Of a DNA stretch of 64,000 bases, positions 23,838-36,018 are shown piece after piece. The notes under the pieces are model-generated. The model made no database searches. It was given only the letters and a program-made list of their open reading frames with translations, and had not been told where the DNA came from. Every line of letters begins with the position of its first letter. Position 1 is the first letter of the stretch. This DNA comes from Symbiodinium natans (lineage: Eukaryota > Sar > Dinophyceae > Suessiales > Symbiodiniaceae), in assembly GCA_905221605.1 (NCBI GenBank), contig CAJNDS010000002.1, positions 1,987,690 through 2,051,689 on the forward strand. Direction: 5' to 3'. A program made the translations under genes and the position numbers.

Positions 23838-24660
23838 GCTCGTTTTGGGATTTGGGGGGCTGAGGTTTTCGCATTTGGGGTTTAGCGTTGAGGGTTCGGG
23901 CCTGAGATTTGGGACTTGAGATTTGGGGCATGGGGTTCGGCTGTGGGATTTGAGAGTTGGGATGCGGGTCTCAGGGCTTCATCGGTTGACAGTCTGGGAT
24001 CTGAGGGCTTAGGACTCAGGATTTGAAATTTAGATTGAGGGTTTAGGGCTTGGGATTTGGGACGTGGCGCTTAGGATTCCCGATACCCTATAGACCCTTC
24101 GACCCTATAAACTACGTAGGCTGTAGACCCTAACCCCAGCCATAAAGGCCACAGATCTTGAACCTGTTCACAGAAGCAGAAAGGACGAATCCTCATACCC
24201 GAACCCTAAACCCTGGCTTCGTAGCCCTAAACCCTAAACCAGTGTTGAACAAAGGGCCAAAACCCTCAAAAAGGTCATCTTGCCTCTGGGCAAAGGTGCC
24301 GTCCAGGCAGGGGAATTCATGGTTCCGGGTTTTAAGGTTTAGGGGTGCAGGGTTTGGGGTTTGTGTTTTAGGTCTGAGGAATCAGGGTGTAGGATTGGGG
24401 TCTGAGGTTTAGGTTTCAGGGTACAGTCGGGGACTTGGGGTTTGTAGGTTTAGAGCTTAGGATGTTGTAGCATAGGGCTCGTGATCTCGGGGTTAGGGTT
24501 TACAGTTCGGGATTAGGGTTTAGGGTTCACCCAGACTCCGCCTAGCGCCTACGCCTTCAACTAGACTCAACCACAGGCCATACAGTCACAGTCCCGCACC
24601 CTAAACCCCCAAACTCAGCAAGCCTTCCACACCCTAAGCCTGTAACCCTAAGCGCGGAAG

Positions 24661-24720
24661 GCCGTAATGGTCGGAGACCAGTGTCAGCTTCCTGCGACAG
24701 TCCTCAGCCAGGAGGCTATG
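24661..24720 (+). CDS. Helicase exon with motif III
   Basis: Reads AVMVGDQCQLPATVLSQEAM; VGDxxQLPxTV is motif III, linking ATP hydrolysis to movement. The donor ATG|GTTTGG was chosen because it keeps the usual spacing to the next helix. Confidence 0.9.
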
Positions 24721-25615
24721 GTTTGGGGTCGCTTCGGGCTAAACCTTGTCCTGAACCTTACAGGCGTTAAGCCATTAAGCCCTCAGGCCAGAATCGCAAA
24801 CCCTGAAACCTCAACCTCAAAGCGCAACCCCAAAACCCTCAACCTAATATAAACCCCCCAAAGCCCACTACACAAACCCCGAAACCTAAACCCTAAACCA
24901 TAGACCCTAGACCCTTCATCCGAAACCCTAACACTTAGATCCCCAAAACCTGAAATCCCCAAGCCCTGCACCCCTAATCAATCCCACTCATCTTACCCCA
25001 AAACTCCAAAACAACATAGCCGTCGTAAACGACACCTCAACCTCAATCTCTGCGCCCTGAAGAGATGCTAGACACCAAGCCACTTCCTTAGCCCTCGAGA
25101 AAATTTGAACAGCTACACCCGAAAAAAAGACCTTAAGACTTAAGACTTTAAAGTCCCAGACCGCAAGACCCCATAAGGCCCCAAACCCAGGCCCTGAAGA
25201 AATCTTAAGTTCCCTAAGCAGCTCCAACCCCTTATCCCTCAAGAAGCCCTGGAAAGCCCACTGAAGCCCAGCGCTTGAAAACAGCCGCCTGAGTGGAGGT
25301 AAGCCCTAAACACTAAGCAACAAACCTGAACCGAAATGTAAACTTTGAACGATGGCCCATACAGTAACCCCAAACCCTACACCCGCAACCTCAAGCCCCA
25401 AGCCTTCCACCCTCAACCCTAAGCCCAACGTCTTAAGCCCCAAGCCCTGAAGTCTAAAAACTCCGAATCCCAGGCCCCAAGCTTGTAGGGAGGTAAACCC
25501 GGGAACCTTAGCCTTCTGTGAAGCTTAAAGCCTACGTCCTAAAGGCCCAAGGACCCCAAACCCCAAAGCCTTAAACAGCCCTAGACACAAAATCTCCTAA
25601 CCTGACAAGGCGCAG

Positions 25616-25673
25616 GCCAAGGGCCTGGACATCTCCATGTTCGACCGCCTCCTGGCTGCTTCAGGGGTGGAGG
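25616..25673 (+). CDS. Helicase exon between motifs III and IV
   Basis: Reads AKGLDISMFDRLLAASGVE, the conserved GLxxSxFxRL helix. A GA-type donor gives the one leftover base required by the next exon. Confidence 0.88.
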
Positions 25674-25991
25674 GATGAGGAATGACGCGAATGAGGAGAA
25701 TGAGGCTTCCTTTCTATGAGGATGGCTCGTGGCTTCCCGAGGTTGAGGGCTTGGTGAGGCTTGGGGTTCAGCATTGAGGTCTTGGGGGTTAGGGTGTTGG
25801 GACCGAAGGGTTTGGGGTCTAGGCTTTGCTGTGATATGTTGAACCCATTACTTTTCAAATTTACGCCAAAAACTCGCTTCAACAGCATACTTCCATGAGT
25901 ATTTCTTTGCGCCTCCCAGGGCTCCTCTGCCCCAAAACCCTAAGCCCTAAGCCCGAAAAACTCGACGCCCAACAACCCTTCACACCCTTAG

Positions 25992-26076
25992 GTCTCCTGT
26001 CCATGGGCATGGAGTACACGCTCCTCACGGACCAGTACCGAATGCACCCCTCTATCTCTGCTTTTCCCTCCTGGAG
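25992..26076 (+). CDS. Helicase exon with motif IV region QYRMHP
   Basis: Reads LLSMGMEYTLLTDQYRMHPS and continues ISAFPSW. QYRMHPxxxxFPS is diagnostic for UPF1-like SF1B helicases. The GC donor after two bases of an Arg codon joins perfectly to RFY in the next exon. Confidence 0.95.
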
Positions 26077-26472
26077 GCCTCCTTGCAAAGGTTGCTTGTG
26101 GGTTTTGGGTTTTGGGGGTTTTGAGTTCAAGCGTTTCTGCAGATTTTGGGGTTATTGGGTTCACAAACGACGCTGCTCGTTTGTGAGGTTGCGAAGTTAG
26201 CAGAGGAAATCCCCATCCCTAAACCCCAAAACCCCAAATCCAAACAACACAAGCCTTAAACCCTCAACCGTAACACCCACCCATAAACTTCAGCCCCCAC
26301 CCTAGCAGTCATCCCAGTGAGTTCTGCCTGAAACCCGAAACCTTAAATGATCCGGCCCCCGACACCCCAACCATAAGCCCGAAACCCCGCCATAAACCCA
26401 AACCAGCAAAACCGAACCCAAAGCCATACACGAAACTCGCAAGCCCGCAACGCTGCTGCGCGCCGCACGCAG

Positions 26473-26520
26473 GTTCTACCGCGGCGAGCTGAAAAACGCC
26501 GTGACAGATGAGGATCGCCA
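26473..26520 (+). CDS. Helicase exon FYxGxL
   Basis: Reads FYRGELKNAVTDEDR after CGCAG|G. The GC donor leaves CA, completed to Gln by the next exon. FPS-x-x-FYxGxL is typical of UPF1 relatives. Confidence 0.88.
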
Positions 26521-27170
26521 GCATCCCGGCAAGAGCACAGTTGTCATAGAGGTTTCGGGTTTACCGAAAGCTTTATCTGGTAACCCAGCAAGTGGAAAAT
26601 CCCAGGAGGGTTTAGGAATTCTAGGGTCTGGGGATTGAGGTTTAGGATATATGGTTTAGGGTTTACAGTCCTGATTGAGGGCTTAGGAACTTCGCGATAA
26701 GATGAACAGAACCTTCAGTTTTAAGCTCAACACTCCGTACCCTGCAAAGCAACCACCAAGAAGCATTCAAGCCCTGAAGCCTGAGCCTGAAACAATCAAC
26801 TCGAAGCCTGCTTTCCCCCTGTACCTTGAAAGCCTTAAACGCTCAAATCCTCGAACCCGACTTGCCCCTGACACCCAACCCACCAATCCTGCCCTAAGCC
26901 CTAACCTTTAAACCGTAACCGCGAACCCTAGGCATCTTAGACAAGCCCAGAAGTCCCTAGATTAAAGCCCTATAAGCCGCGAGCCCGACAAAGACATCGA
27001 CACCTTGCACCCTGAGGCCGCACAGAGCAAAGCCTAAACCCACAACCTGCTACCGAAACCCTGACACCCCAAAAACCTGCAAGCCGAAACCCCTAGATCC
27101 TAAACCCGAAAAGCTAAATCGCAAACTCGAAGATCCCAAGCCCTGAACCGTAAATCCTAAACCCGAAAAG

Positions 27171-27235
27171 GCTTCCTGGCCTTCCCTTCCGGTCGCCCTT
27201 GGTCTTTCTCCACGTGGACGCCATCGAGAGCTCTG
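27171..27235 (+). CDS. Helicase exon, strand before motif V
   Basis: Reads LPGLPFRSPLVFLHVDAIES and one Ser more. The GT donor leaves one base. P-x-x-F-x-x-V-x-x-x-E matches the family strand. Confidence 0.87.
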
Positions 27236-27644
27236 GTGGTACTTCGGACTTGCGCGGCTTAAGTTTGGGTTGAGGGTTTGTAGGGCTCAGGGTTTGCAGG
27301 GCTGGGGGTTTAGGGCTTCTCGCTTCGGGCTCAGGGCTTAAGGTTTGCAGGGCTTAGGGTTTAGGCTGGTGGCGCCCCGAACTTGAGAAGCCCGCTGCCT
27401 TAACCCTTCTACACGAAAGCCTAAACCTTAAGCCCTAAATCTTATATCCTGCCTAACCTCCAAACCATATCCGTCTGGTCATATAGCTGGGAATCAAGGA
27501 TGGGGGTCATGGTTTAGAGTTTGGGTTTGCACTCGCGTGGTGCTCTGGACTTCAGGGTTCAGGTTTTTGAAGTTCTGATAGGTGGGGTGGAGGATTGTAG
27601 GGCGTAGGGTGTATCCCCTGAGTCTTGAATCCTCAAAGTTGTCA

Positions 27645-27701
27645 GGTGCCTCGAAGAAGAACGAGCAAGAGGCGGATGCCGTCTCATGGGTCATCGAGCA
27701 G
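27645..27701 (+). CDS. Helicase exon SxxNxxEA
   Basis: Reads GASKKNEQEADAVSWVIEQ; the N-x-x-E-A helix precedes the GVITPY strand in these helicases. The GA-type donor after CAG is a choice; a downstream GT would add six residues. Confidence 0.87.
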
Positions 27702-28294
27702 GACCTTCCGCGGGAGTTAGTTCTTGGGCTTAGGGTTCGTTTAGGGTTCATAGGCATAGGGGTTAAGCTGCAGGATGTCAGGCTTAGACTCCAAGGGCAC
27801 ATATGGTTTCGCACTGTGCGTTCTCGCCCCCCCCCACCCCCCGCATGGTGCACGGTCTCTCTCCCCTAAACCTTAAACTCTAAACCCTAAACCGTAAACC
27901 CTAAACCCAAACCCTAAACTCTAAACCTAAAATTAACCCACAGCCACACCACAGGGAAACCTTAAACCCTAAACCCTATGCTCGTTGGGAGCAGGTGAAG
28001 TTCGCCAAGCTTATCGGGGGTGAAGGTCTGTCATGGGCTAAGCCTTAGCGGGTGTGTAGTTGCACATAGGGTGATACTAACTTTGCTGAAGCCTGTGAGT
28101 CTACAAAAACCTTAACCCCCTAGGCCCTAAACCAAACGCCTCCTAAGCCCTGAATCCTCTGCCTTGACTGTTAAACCCTAGATCTTCAACCGCAGATCCT
28201 AGACCCTAAGTCCTAGCCTAGCCCCGCATAAACCTTACACATTAACCCCAAAATATGTGACTCTATAAGCCTTCAGCACTACCCGCAACCGCAG

Positions 28295-28354
28295 GTCATG
28301 CAGCATGACGTGCGCCCAGAGGACATCGGCGTCATCTCACCCTATGGCGCGCAG
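28295..28354 (+). CDS. Helicase exon IGVISPYxxQ
   Basis: Reads VMQHDVRPEDIGVISPYGAQ, the signature strand before motif V. Phase 0 at both ends with a GC donor. Confidence 0.93.
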
Positions 28355-29017
28355 GCTCTTTCAGGATTTGAGGGTAAGGGTCTAGGGGCTATGTAGGGTT
28401 TCGCTTTAAGGTTCAGGGTTAAGGGCTTAGGGTTTAGGGGAGGTTTGCTGGGCAGTGTTTGGGGCGTAGGGTGGTTGAGCGCTTAGGAGGCCTGAGGAGA
28501 GGGTGAACCCGCTTTAGAGATACATGCCCACAAACCCACACTCTACACCTTAAGAACCATACCCAACCCCCAGCCCCTGCCTTGAAAGCCAAGACCTTTC
28601 AAGTACCAACTTCCCTGATCAAACCTTCTACCCGAAAGTCCAAGGCCCTTATCCCTGAAATCCCAAACCTTTAAGCCCTGAAGACAAAGAACCCAAAACA
28701 CTAAAGCGTTCACCTAGATCTCGGCTCAGAAGGTTTAGGGGGACAGGCTAAGCTAATCCAGCCAGAGATCCTCGTCCGAACGCTGCGACCCGAAACCCTA
28801 GACCGCCCAAAAACCTTAAACCCCAATCCAACCCCCAAAGCCGAGACAACCCCTAAACCCGAAATCCTAGACATTCCTCAACCTTACATCCTGAGACCTA
28901 AACTCTAGACTCCAGATCCCAAATTACAACCCTACACCCCCAACCCAAAACCTTGAACCTGGTAAACCTTGATTCCTGAGCCCCAAACCTTCAACCCTAA
29001 ACCCCCACACTCCACAG

Positions 29018-29122
29018 AAGATACCCCCAAAGGTGAAGCTGATCCAGCGATCTTTGCCTTACAACGCCCAGCTGGCGGTGCAAGTGTCGACGGTGGATGC
29101 CTTCCAAGGCAGCGAGCGCGAG
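29018..29122 (+). CDS. Helicase exon with motif V TVDAFQG
   Basis: One of the longest host exons (105 bp). It reads KIPPKVKLIQRSLPYNAQLA and then VQVSTVDAFQGSERE. VDAFQGxE is motif V, contacting the nucleic acid backbone. The donor is GAG|GTGGG. Confidence 0.95.
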
Positions 29123-29767
29123 GTGGGAAAGGTACAGGGTTTAGGCTTTTTGGGTTTTGGGGGACTTGCTCAGTTTCCTCAGTGTTTAGGGTGTTGAAGT
29201 TTCTCAAGGGTTCAGGTTTCGGGTGCAGTGCTTTTCGAGTGTCCCTAAGTCTAGGTTTAGGGTTTCTGCTTTAGGGTTTGGGCTTTTCTCGGTTTTAGGT
29301 TTAGGCTTTCATTTCCTCCGTCCAGGGTTGCGGGGCTTCTTGCACAAAGACCTGATTTAGAGTCTGTGAACGGCACCCCAGGCGAAAGCTTACAGTGTAA
29401 AAGGGTCTAGGGTATAAGTTTAGGGCCTTTGTACGCTTCAGAGCTCAAGGTTCGAGGCGAATGAAGGTGAAGGGTTTAAGGTTTAAGCCTTTTGTTTTCC
29501 CGAGGGCTCAAGGCCACCAAATTGTCGGGTGTAGGGTGTAGAAATTCCTCTCGCCCGTGATTTCTCAGTTTGTCTTGCAAACGCGAAGGGTCTTTGCGAA
29601 CGCTCTGCGAGCGCTTGCAAAGTCAAAATAGGAGCCGTGTCAAAGCATCGGCGCCGAACCCCCAACCTAGCCTGAAACCCTAAAGTTTAGGCGCGGGCAG
29701 ACACTTCCGAATCCTATTCCAAAGCCCTGGTCGTTTTGGTTTGCTTGTCTTTTGTTTGTATTCTGTC

Positions 29768-29800
29768 TCTCTCTCTCTCTCTCTGTTCTCTCTCTCCCCT
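29768..29800. repeat. CT microsatellite
   Basis: CTCTCT run in the repeat-poor intron patch 29.49-30.06 kb. That patch otherwise shows no recognised gene. Confidence 0.9.
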
Positions 29801-30401
29801 AGGTAGGGCTTTCTAGGGGCGATTAAGGAAAGGTTCAGCAGGGGCTGCAAGAAGCATGACAGGGGCTTAGTTGGGGGGGAAAAGGTGTTGCGAAAAAGGT
29901 GTTGTGGCACCTAAAACGGGCTGATGTTTACCATGGCCCCAAATATTCTGTCTTGGCGAAGCATTCCAACTGTGAGATTGGGCCTGTGGAAGGATCTTGG
30001 CCGCTGACCACACTTGTAAACCAACTGTTCTCTCGTTAAGTGCCTGAAAAAACCGTATATTCTATCTGCAAGGTCGCCACTCTAGACCCTGAAGGCTAAA
30101 CCCTAACCCACCAACCATACAACTTCAAACGAGAACCCTCCAGCTTCGCACTGGGGAAAGCCAGCTTCGATCTGGGTCATGATATGTCATGATGTTCCAG
30201 CCTGGTCGGAAGTTCTCAGGCCACCCGAAGGCCTAAACCCGACACTCCAAACCCCACAAGCCACCCCAACGTTATCAATCCTAAGCCCCAAACACTGTTC
30301 CTTTGACGGGTAGTCATTTGGGCTACGTAGTCCTAAGTCCCTCTACACCCTATGTAAGAACTACACCTTGAGGTCGCACTCCCAAACCCTGAACCCTGCA
30401 G

Positions 30402-30472
30402 GTCATCATCTTCAGCCTGGTGCGAGCAAACCGCCGTGGCGACGTCGGCTTCGTGGCAGATTGGCGGCGGCT
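30402..30472 (+). CDS. Helicase exon before motif VI
   Basis: Reads VIIFSLVRANRRGDVGFVAD then WRR and two bases of Leu. IxxSxVRAN and GFxxDxRR are family hallmarks. The GC donor was chosen to give RRLNVALTRA across the junction. Confidence 0.95.
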
Positions 30473-30763
30473 GCGCCTTGGCCATTTTGTTGTCAGGGGC
30501 TTTAAGATCAGGGTGCAGGACTTTCGTGGTTTAGGGGCTCAGGGCTGTTGTGACGCCCGGCACCCCTAATCCCTATAAACCTTGAATCCTGACCATGAAT
30601 CCCTAAGCCCCAAGCCCCGGGGAGCTTACACCTGCAACCTTGGGCCTTTAAGCATTCCCTGAGCCCTAGAGCCTTAAATCCGGAAGCCCACAATCCTGAA
30701 CCTTAAGCCTTAAAACTTCCCAAATCCAAAAGACTGCAGACCCTAAACCCTGAAAAGCTCGAG

Positions 30764-30807
30764 GAACGTGGCCCTTACGAGGGCCAAGCGGCTTTGCGTC
30801 GTGATCG
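30764..30807 (+). CDS. Helicase exon with motif VI
   Basis: Reads NVALTRAKRLCVVI; with the previous exon it makes RRLNVALTRAK, containing the arginine finger. The GT donor leaves G, completed to Gly by the next exon. Confidence 0.95.
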
Positions 30808-31214
30808 GTGCCGGCCTCAGAACAAAAACGAGCAGGAGGAAGGGTGTACGGGGTTAGAGGTTTGGGGTTGAGGGTCTAGGATTACGGCGGTCTACCCCTA
30901 CGTTTTTACATCCTCAAAACCCTTAAGCCAGCTGAAGCCTTAAAGCTTCAAATGCCTCAATCCGAAGCATCACGCAGGAAACATTCCCACAGCCCCAAAA
31001 ACCCATTAACGTCCTAAAAAAGCTGATCGCACAAACCTCCCCACATGGTCTAAGCCCTAAAGCTTCAAACCTCAATCCTTGACCCTCAACCCTCAACCTT
31101 CCACCCTCAAACCTCCACCCCAAACACCGCCAAACACCTAAACCCTTTAGCCCTAAACCCTAAGCCCCCAGCCCTGCACCCCAAAAGCTAAGCCGCTGAG
31201 AGATGATCACCCAG

Positions 31215-31279
31215 GCAACATCCCCACATGGCTGCAGACCGAGAGCCCTCTGATCCGGGACTGGCTGGGCTTCCACCAG
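31215..31279 (+). CDS. Helicase exon, end of core
   Basis: Reads GNIPTWLQTESPLIRDWLGF and HQ. GN followed by a Trp-containing helix is the usual end of domain 2A. Canonical CAG|GTCCTC donor. Confidence 0.88.
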
Positions 31280-31410
31280 GTCCTCGTGCGTTGGAGGGGT
31301 TTGGGGTTTATCGGCAGGGTGTTTAGGGTTTAGGGGTCGAAAGGCTAAGGTCAAGTTTGGGGTTAAGGAAGGGCTTGACATGGGGTTTCAGGCTCAGGGT
31401 GTTGCACTTT

Positions 31411-31460
31411 TTGTTTCTCTCTCTCTCTCTCTCTCTCTCTTTTTCTTTCTTTCTCTCTTG
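31411..31460. repeat. CT microsatellite
   Basis: CTCTCT run grading into TTTCTTTC, inside the intron after the helicase core. Confidence 0.9.
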
Positions 31461-31743
31461 TGATACCTTAAGCCACCATACCGTAACCCAACCGTGAATG
31501 AACCTTCGAAGCTTTAAGGCGCTCGGCCCTTGAAACCTCAACGCTCGGGCCTAAACCCTAAATTACATTCCCTGAAGCCCAAGGTCCCTGGACCTTAAAC
31601 CAACACTAAGACCCTGGGCCCGAGCTGTGCATCTCAAACTTCCGAACCTCCCTACCCTGGCCCCACAACATCCTAAACCCCCAAGCCTCAGCCCTTTCAT
31701 CCCTGGGCCCTCAACATCTTTCTCGGTGTCGGTAACTCGCGAG

Positions 31744-31774
31744 GTTGGCAAGGCCGACGTCCGTGCTTTCCGAG
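31744..31774 (+). CDS. Post-core exon
   Basis: Reads VGKADVRAFR; phase 0 in, and a GC donor leaves one base that pairs with the next exon to make Gly. Confidence 0.6.
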
Positions 31775-32161
31775 GCTGTGCAGTTGCGGGATTAGGGGTT
31801 TTCGAGTGAGGTTTGGGCTTGGGAGTTATGGTTTCGGGGTTTAGGGCTCAGGGTTGGGGTTTAGTGTTGAGTTGAGGGTTTGGTTGTTCCTTCCTCACCC
31901 TCATGGTTCTTGAGGTTGGGGTTTGCGGTTAGGGTTCAGGGCTGAGGCTTTGTGGTTTGGGTTCAGGCGGGTTTCGGGTTTGGGTTGTAGGCTGTAGGGT
32001 TTGCTTTAAAGTTTAGTTTCAGTTGATCGGGTTCGGGGTTTGGGTCTAGCGTTTTGGGTTTAGTGATTCGGGGTTAGGGTTTACAGTGGGGGTTAGGGGC
32101 TGTTCAGTTTGTAGAAAGTTTAAATCCTAGACCCTAAGCCGTCAACTCTCAACCCTGAGCC

Positions 32162-32377
32162 CTAGATGTTGAAGGGGCGGCCCTCGGGGATCATCCCAAT
32201 GTGGTGGAGTAGACACACGTGGTGCCTGTTGTCCACAATAGTCAGCTCAGAGGCAACGAGGATGATCTGCATGGTACCTATACAACAACGACGCCATTTC
32301 CAGTCTTTAGAATCGATGCAATGCACTTCTAGAGATGCTACGTCAAACTCCTGGTGCAAGAGGCGTTGCATCTCCAA
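32162..32377 (-). pseudogene. Minus-strand coding-like fragment
   Basis: A repeat-free patch inside the intron 31775-32856 reads on the minus strand EVHCIDSKDWKWRRCC and then IILVASELTIVDNRHHVCLL, ending EGRPFNI and a stop. A TAG|GTACCATGCAG string in the middle could be a splice or frame border. Composition is protein-like and opposite to the host gene, so an inserted fragment of another gene or an antisense terminal exon is suggested. No family recognised. Confidence 0.4.
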
Positions 32378-32856
32378 CCTGCGACCTGTGCTGCCCTAAC
32401 CTGGCATGCCTGGAGTGTCTTCAGCACTAAACCTACACCCTAAACCCTCAAACATGGACCCTACACCCTAAACCCTCAAACTCAGACCCTGAACCCTAAG
32501 CCATAAACCGTAAACCCAACTCCAGAATCCCCAGACTCTAAATCCTAGACCCTAAACCCTAAAGTCTGAATCCTAAAGCCTTAAACCTGCACCTGGGCAT
32601 GCCTTGAATCGACAGCCACAGGGTATGCGGTTCAGGGTTGTTTCGCCGTCAGAACTTCGGTTTTTTCTTTTTGTTTAACCCAATCCGTTGGCTTGGCGCC
32701 CTCAGAAGAAGGACTGCCCGTGTCATGTTTTTCTTGACTTCCTTGGCTCTTCAGAGCTGTTATTTCATGGTCCCAAAACTTCTAAGCCCTCAGCCCTAAA
32801 CCCTAAACCCCATGCCCATACTTCATCCTACCCAATATCTTTGTTGCTCCCGCAAG

Positions 32857-32915
32857 GCTACAACGTCACGGTGCTCCCCGCAGATGTAGCTGCCAAGTGC
32901 ACGGCCCTGCGACAG
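32857..32915 (+). CDS. Post-core exon
   Basis: Reads YNVTVLPADVAAKCTALRQ after CAAG|G; GC donor after CAG. In phase with the exon at 31744. It may mark the C-terminal part of the helicase or the linker into the downstream region. Confidence 0.65.
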
Positions 32916-33850
32916 GCCTCAACAGCTTTGAGCTTTAGGGGTTAGGGTTTTAGGGTGTAGGGACTAGGGTTAGGGATTGCAGGGTTTCGGATGTCTCGGG
33001 TTGAGGGTCTAGGGTTTAGGGGTTGAGGACGATATGGGGTTTAGGGTACAAGGTGTAGGGGTTCAGGTTTTGGGGTGTAGGGCTTGGGGTGTAAGGCTCG
33101 GGCTGCAGGGTTAGGGTGTGTAGTGTGTAGGATGCAGATGTTAGAGCGCAAGGTCTGGGGTGTTGGTAGGATATCGGGTTTACATCGGATGCAGGCTGCA
33201 GGATTTAGGGTGCTTTGGGTTTAGTGGCTTCCGGGCTCAAGGCTCAGGGTGAGGGCTCGGGGTGAAGGCTCCGGATACAGTGTTTAGAGTTGAGGTTTAG
33301 GGTTTCGGGTTTGGGGGGTTTAGCGGTTAGGGTTTAACATTCACGCAGGGTTTGAGGTGCAAGGTTTCAGCCTTTAGGAATGTGGGGCATAAGGTGAAGC
33401 GTGCAGCGCCGAGGGTTGAGGTGCTTAGGGTTCAGGGCTCAGTGTTTGGATTTAGGGTAGGGTTTCCCGTTTAGGGCTTAAAGTGGTTTGTGGATCACTG
33501 GTTCAAGGTTAATCCCAAGGTGGACTCTGCACGCAAACCTTAGATATTAAACCCTAGGCCCTAGACCCTAAACCTTACACCCTAACCCGTAAACCCTTGA
33601 CTCTTCGCCCTCAAGGAAATCCTCAAGCAGCCCAGGAGAATTCGCTTGGGACGCCGAAGCCTTCATCCCTAAACGCTAAACCCTAGGAGGCCCTCGAAAA
33701 GCCTCTACCCCAACACCAAAAACCTTGCACCCTGAACCCTGCCCCGATCTAGCACTTCACTTGCAAGGCCTTAAGTCCAAAAAGATTCGTGAGCCCTAAG
33801 CCTCAAACGAGCCTTTCTGTGCCCTACGCTCCAAAACCCATAGCCCTCAG
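32916..33850 (+). other. Intron with two arms and one weak exon candidate
   Basis: G-rich TTTAGGG-like DNA fills 32940-33490 and C-rich DNA 33540-33840. A possible exon at 33616 (EILKQPRRIR) has an unresolved donor. Confidence 0.5.
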
Positions 33851-33901
33851 GACTTTGCGACAAAGAATCCTGCGCCCGCGAAGCTGTCGCGTGCGCAGAA
33901 G
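33851..33901 (+). CDS. 51-bp exon, Ala/Lys-rich
   Basis: Reads DFATKNPAPAKLSRAQK, phase 0 both ends, CTCAG|G acceptor and AAG|GC donor. Confidence 0.6.
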
Positions 33902-34230
33902 GCCCGAGTATGGTTGCACTGAATCCTGCCAGAACAGCTCGTCTTTGTTTCCCTCACGCGCTTTCCACTTCTGGTTGTTCGAGTTTAAGGATTAGCGGGA
34001 GCTGGGTTTGAGCAGTCCTGCATGTGTACCTAAGAGCAACGGCAAAGGTTTAGAGACTAAACCCTACGAAACAAATTAGACAATGAACGCTTTAGTTGGG
34101 CTTGAGTTTGAGGAGCAGTGGCAATTAGGATCCGGAAGCCGAAGACAGCATCCCGCCCCACAAAGCCTAAACCCTAAACCCATGACCCCAATCCCAAAAA
34201 GCCACAACCCCAAACCCAAAGTTCGGAGAG

Positions 34231-34263
34231 GCCGAGAGAAATGTCTCCGCCGCCGGCAAGAAG
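34231..34263 (+). CDS. 33-bp microexon
   Basis: Reads AERNVSAAGKK between GAGAG|G and a canonical GTAGGC donor, phase 0. It continues the Lys/Ala-rich run of the previous exon. Confidence 0.5.
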
Positions 34264-35173
34264 GTAGGCTTTGTGGCTTTGTGTTTTCGGGTTTAGGCCT
34301 TTGGGTTGCGGGTTTTGAGGATTGAGTTGAACTCGGGGCATGAGGTGACGAGACCGAGCCTTGAATCCTAAACCCTAAAGGCAAAACCTGAAAGCTTACC
34401 ACCGAACCCAAAACCTTAAGGAACCCTGAACCTGAAACACTGAACCGTTAACCCTTACACTTTCTTGTCCCACACTGGTGAAGCCTAGAACCGAGACCCG
34501 ATGCTCCTTGATGGTCTGGTGGGGCTTCTTGTTGCACCTTTTCGACTCTCAGAAGGTTTAGGGCTTCGGGCTCAGGGCTTGCGTATGGGCGGGGTTAGGG
34601 TTTCGGAGCTAGGGCTTGGGAATCGGGTTTAGGGCTTAGGGTTCATGCGCCTTTGGGGTCTCCTGGTTTCCCTTTCGAGTTTCGGATTTGGGGTTTAGGG
34701 CTTGCAGATTCGAGTTTCCGGGTGTTTTCCTACGGGTTCGCAAGGGTCTAGGATTGGAGGTGCAGGAGGGGTTGCCCATGCTTCTGAAGATTGTAAAGCT
34801 CAGGGGTTAGGGTGTGTTTTTCAGGCTTCAGAGTTTAGGTTGTCGAGGCTTAGGCTTCAAGGTTAAGACCACAACCCCAAATCCCGAAACCCCAAAATGG
34901 CTCTGACCCTGGAGCCCGTAACGAAGAGCCAAGAGCTACGCAATTCAGTTCAAGAGCTCTGCTTGAAGCTGCAAGGTCTCAGTGTTAATGCAGTCAGAGG
35001 TCCCCGCTGAGGTTTTTGTTCTTGGTGGTGTATCGTACCAACCTCAATAACAGTTGGCCCTCAACATAAGAACCTGCATAAGGGTGCCATTGGTTTGACT
35101 GCCCTCAATCCGAAAACCCTCAGCCCTTAACCCTAAACCCCATACCCAAACCAGCACTAAACTTTTGGTCCAG

Positions 35174-35212
35174 GCTCGTGAGATCACGCAGGCCCTCGAG
35201 GATGCCATCAAG
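35174..35212 (+). CDS. 39-bp helical exon
   Basis: Reads AREITQALEDAIK between CCAG|G and AAG|GC, phase 0. First of a series of similarly sized acidic/basic helices. Confidence 0.65.
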
Positions 35213-35642
35213 GCTCGGGAGTCGGGGTTCTTAGGGCTTTTGGGGGTTTGGCGGTTCGCAGGCTTCCCGGCTTAGGATTTGGGGCGCGGGGCCTTTTAGG
35301 GTTTACGGGTTTGGGGGGTTTGGGGGGTTTAGTTGTTTTTGGGATACGGGGTTGAAGTTTAAGTTTCAGGGTGTGGTTTGAGGTTTGGGGTTGGGGTTCG
35401 TCTTTTTGGGATTGGGGCCTGGTTCGGGGGTTCGAGAGTTCGGGGGTTAACCCTATCCCCTACACCGTAAGCTCTAAACTCCCAACTCTATACCCGAAAC
35501 CCTAGGCCCTAGAAGAAAACCCTGCACACTGTTCAGCCCTGAGACCAAGTCTGCGGGCCCAGGCGTTGCAATTTCTGCCTAAGAATTTGCGGTGTGAACA
35601 ACCCCTAAACCCTAAGCCCTTGCTGCTTTCTTTTCTCTGCAG

Positions 35643-35690
35643 GCCGAGGACGAGGTCGTGCTGAAGAGCGTCATCTCCCAAGCCAAGGAG
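35643..35690 (+). CDS. 48-bp helical exon
   Basis: Reads AEDEVVLKSVISQAKE between CTGCAG|G and GAG|GC, phase 0. Reading on would meet a stop just after the donor. Confidence 0.7.
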
Positions 35691-35968
35691 GCCTGAACGC
35701 AGCTCAGGGTTGGGGCTTAAGGAGCAAGCTTTGGGGCTTCGGGTTTAAGGTGTGGGGTTTTGCATGTGGGGGGTTAGGTCAGGGTTTACTCTTCACGAGT
35801 TTAAGGCGTCGGGTCAAGGGTAGGCGGTGGGTGGTCGAGGAGCTTGAAAACCCGACACCCTAACTAAATCCTAAGCCCGAAACCAATCATTGAAACGACA
35901 AAGCTTGAACCTTAAAACCCAAACCCTAAACCTTCAACCCTGCACCCTCCTTATGCAAGCGTCGCCAG

Positions 35969-36018
35969 GCGGGCATCGAAAAGAGCATCATAGACGAGGC
36001 TGAAACGACCCTTGGCAA
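35969..36018 (+). CDS. 50-bp helical exon
   Basis: Reads AGIEKSIIDEAETTLG plus two bases of Lys completed by the exon at 36832; a GA donor is assumed. Confidence 0.62.
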
